From an uncultured Cellvibrionales bacterium (GTDB taxonomy: Bacteria; Pseudomonadota; Gammaproteobacteria; Pseudomonadales; UBA7434), in the NCBI GenBank assembly GCA_937897785.1, contig CALCNB010000402.1:1-6053 (forward strand): a stretch of 6,053 bases of DNA, given 5' to 3'. The position numbers were made by a program, and so were the translations under genes. Within the stretch, counting starts at the first letter, position 1. Each line of letters begins with the position of its first letter. Positions 4,901-6,053 of the stretch are shown here, piece by piece. The notes beneath the pieces were generated by a model, which saw nothing but the letters and a program-made list of their open reading frames with translations, made no database searches and was not told the DNA's origin.

Positions 4901-6053
4901 TACACAGTAAAGATCAACTGAATAAATTACGCGATCAGTATGACATTGTTATTGCTGGCGGTGGTTTGGTGGGTATCAGTTTAGCCTGCGCATTAGCTGT
5001 GAGTCATCAGCAGTTATCGATTTTACTGGTCGATAATTTTCCAATTAAGGGGATGAGTCAAGGCGGTGTTGTTACGGGTCCCGTCTATCACCCTAGTTTT
5101 GATGCGCGGGCGACCGCATTGTCGATGGCCAGTATTGAGATTTATCAACGCTTGGGCGTGTTGGATGATTTATTGTCGCATGCAGCGGCAATTAGTGATA
5201 TTCATGTTTCAGACCGAGGCCACAGTGGCAGTACGGTCTTGAATGCAGCGCAGCAAGCCAAAACAGCCTTCGGCTATGTGATTGAAAATCAATGGTTAGG
5301 CGCAGTGCTACTTAATCGATTGATGAGCTTGCCATCGATAGAGTTGCTGAGTGAAGCAAAGGTGGCTGATATTGTGCCGCGGCAAAAAGGAACCACAGTC
5401 ACTGTCTCGGCAGATGATCAAGAAAGTCATCATGGGGTAGAAGTTACTGCTACCTTATTAGTGGTAGCAGATGGCGCGCAGTCGGGCTTACGTGAAAGCT
5501 TAGGTATTACGGCGAGTGTAAAGCGGTACGATCAGCAAGCGGTAATTGCTAACGTGCAAACGCAACTGCCGCATAATGGCCAGGCGTTCGAACGATTTCT
5601 TGCTGACGGGGCGGTGGCGTTTTTGCCCTTGCCGGACTTGCCCAGTGCGCCGCGACGCAGTGCTTTGGTGTGGACCATGCCGAATCAGCAGGACGCTGAC
5701 AGAAAAAATAATATTGCCGCCTTAAATGACCGAGACTTTATTCGTGAGTTACAGTCTGCTTTTGGTTTTCGTTTGGGTGAGATCCAGCAAGTCGGCCAGC
5801 GTCAGAGTTACCCTTTAGCGTTGACTTTAGCTAATGAGGTGATTAGAAACCATATTGTTATTATGGGCAATGCTGCGCATGCATTGCATCCGGTTGCAGG
5901 GCAGGGATTTAATTTATCGCTTCGTGATATTGCTGCACTAACGGAATTGGTAGGCCAAGCCGCAGTTAACAATAAAGACATCGGAGAATTGTCATTATTA
6001 GAAAGTTATGCAAAGGCACAGCTCAAAGACCAAAATAACACAATAGGTTTTAG
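4897..6053 (+). CDS. ubiH: Ubiquinone biosynthesis FAD monooxygenase UbiH, 3' end cut by the window
   Basis: UbiH is a flavoprotein hydroxylase that adds an oxygen to the octaprenylphenol ring (C1 position in E. coli) during ubiquinone synthesis, in the peripheral Ubi complex. The 385 visible residues show the N-terminal FAD-binding strand and GxGxxG-like loop (IVIAGGGLVG, glycines 21-23 and 26), the UbiH-type DARATALS at 69-76, the DG motif VVADGAQSGLR (D192-G193), and the second FAD motif MGNAAHALHPVAGQGFNL (323-340). The last has asparagine in the GD position, as in E. coli UbiH. RATAL and GNAAxxLHP favour UbiH over the paralogue UbiI. About 20 residues are missing at the C-terminus compared with E. 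coli (392). The ATG at 4897-4899 overlaps the pepP stop and has no strong ribosome site, so translation is probably coupled to pepP. Confidence 0.93.
   Translation, partial: MIHSKDQLNKLRDQYDIVIAGGGLVGISLACALAVSHQQLSILLVDNFPIKGMSQGGVVTGPVYHPSFDARATALSMASIEIYQRLGVLDDLLSHAAAISDIHVSDRGHSGSTVLNAAQQAKTAFGYVIENQWLGAVLLNRLMSLPSIELLSEAKVADIVPRQKGTTVTVSADDQESHHGVEVTATLLVVADGAQSGLRESLGITASVKRYDQQAVIANVQTQLPHNGQAFERFLADGAVAFLPLPDLPSAPRRSALVWTMPNQQDADRKNNIAALNDRDFIRELQSAFGFRLGEIQQVGQRQSYPLALTLANEVIRNHIVIMGNAAHALHPVAGQGFNLSLRDIAALTELVGQAAVNNKDIGELSLLESYAKAQLKDQNNTIGF

Noticed and set aside
4459..4917. Minus-strand 152-codon frame with repeated FFLTATFF, looking like a membrane protein
   Set aside because: It is the reverse complement of the lysine codon repeats; AAA/AAG always read as TTT/CTT (Phe/Leu) on the other strand. 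No start signals are seen.

Overview
The window joins two unlike pieces of DNA. Positions 1 to about 600 are AT-rich (205 G+C in 600 bases, 34%) and hold an internal piece of a haem-copper oxidase subunit I gene (coxA) on the minus strand. From about 600 onward the DNA is near 49% G+C (147 of 300 bases over 601-900) and carries a locus typical of Gammaproteobacteria. On the minus strand this is a ZapB-like coiled-coil gene, zapA, 6S RNA (ssrS) and ygfA (5-formyltetrahydrofolate cyclo-ligase). Diverging from it on the plus strand are ygfB, pepP and ubiH. As far as I recall, Pseudomonas has the same order, so I place the main part in a Pseudomonas-like or related marine-type gammaproteobacterium. 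The exact lineage cannot be read from the sequence.

Region by region: at about 596-625 the ygfA reading frame stops after roughly 97 recognisable residues, and the coxA frame begins there without a start codon. Both genes are broken at the same point, which suggests a chimeric assembly or a recombination joint. 6S RNA lies at about 1001-1181. The ZapB-like gene and zapA (1344-1906) overlap by ATGA and are served by a good sigma70-type promoter at 2006-2034. A divergent promoter at 2088-2115 serves ygfB (2150-2929), whose product carries a long acidic insert. pepP (3080-4900) overlaps ubiH (4897 to the window end) by ATGA.

The most unusual element is the end of pepP. A complete aminopeptidase P with all its metal ligands is followed by a linker and a 105-residue tail with 50 lysines, 3 arginines and no acidic residue. 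The tail is built from about 17 hexapeptide units of the KKKVAV kind and resembles AlgP or histone H1-like nucleic-acid-binding tails. This looks like a peptidase fused to a polyanion-binding domain, and translation must pass through that tail just before the ubiH start codon.

Together the genes cover cell division (ZapA and its ZapB-like partner), global control of RNA polymerase (6S RNA), one-carbon metabolism (YgfA), proline peptide turnover (PepP) and ubiquinone synthesis (UbiH). They form a conserved neighbourhood rather than a single pathway.
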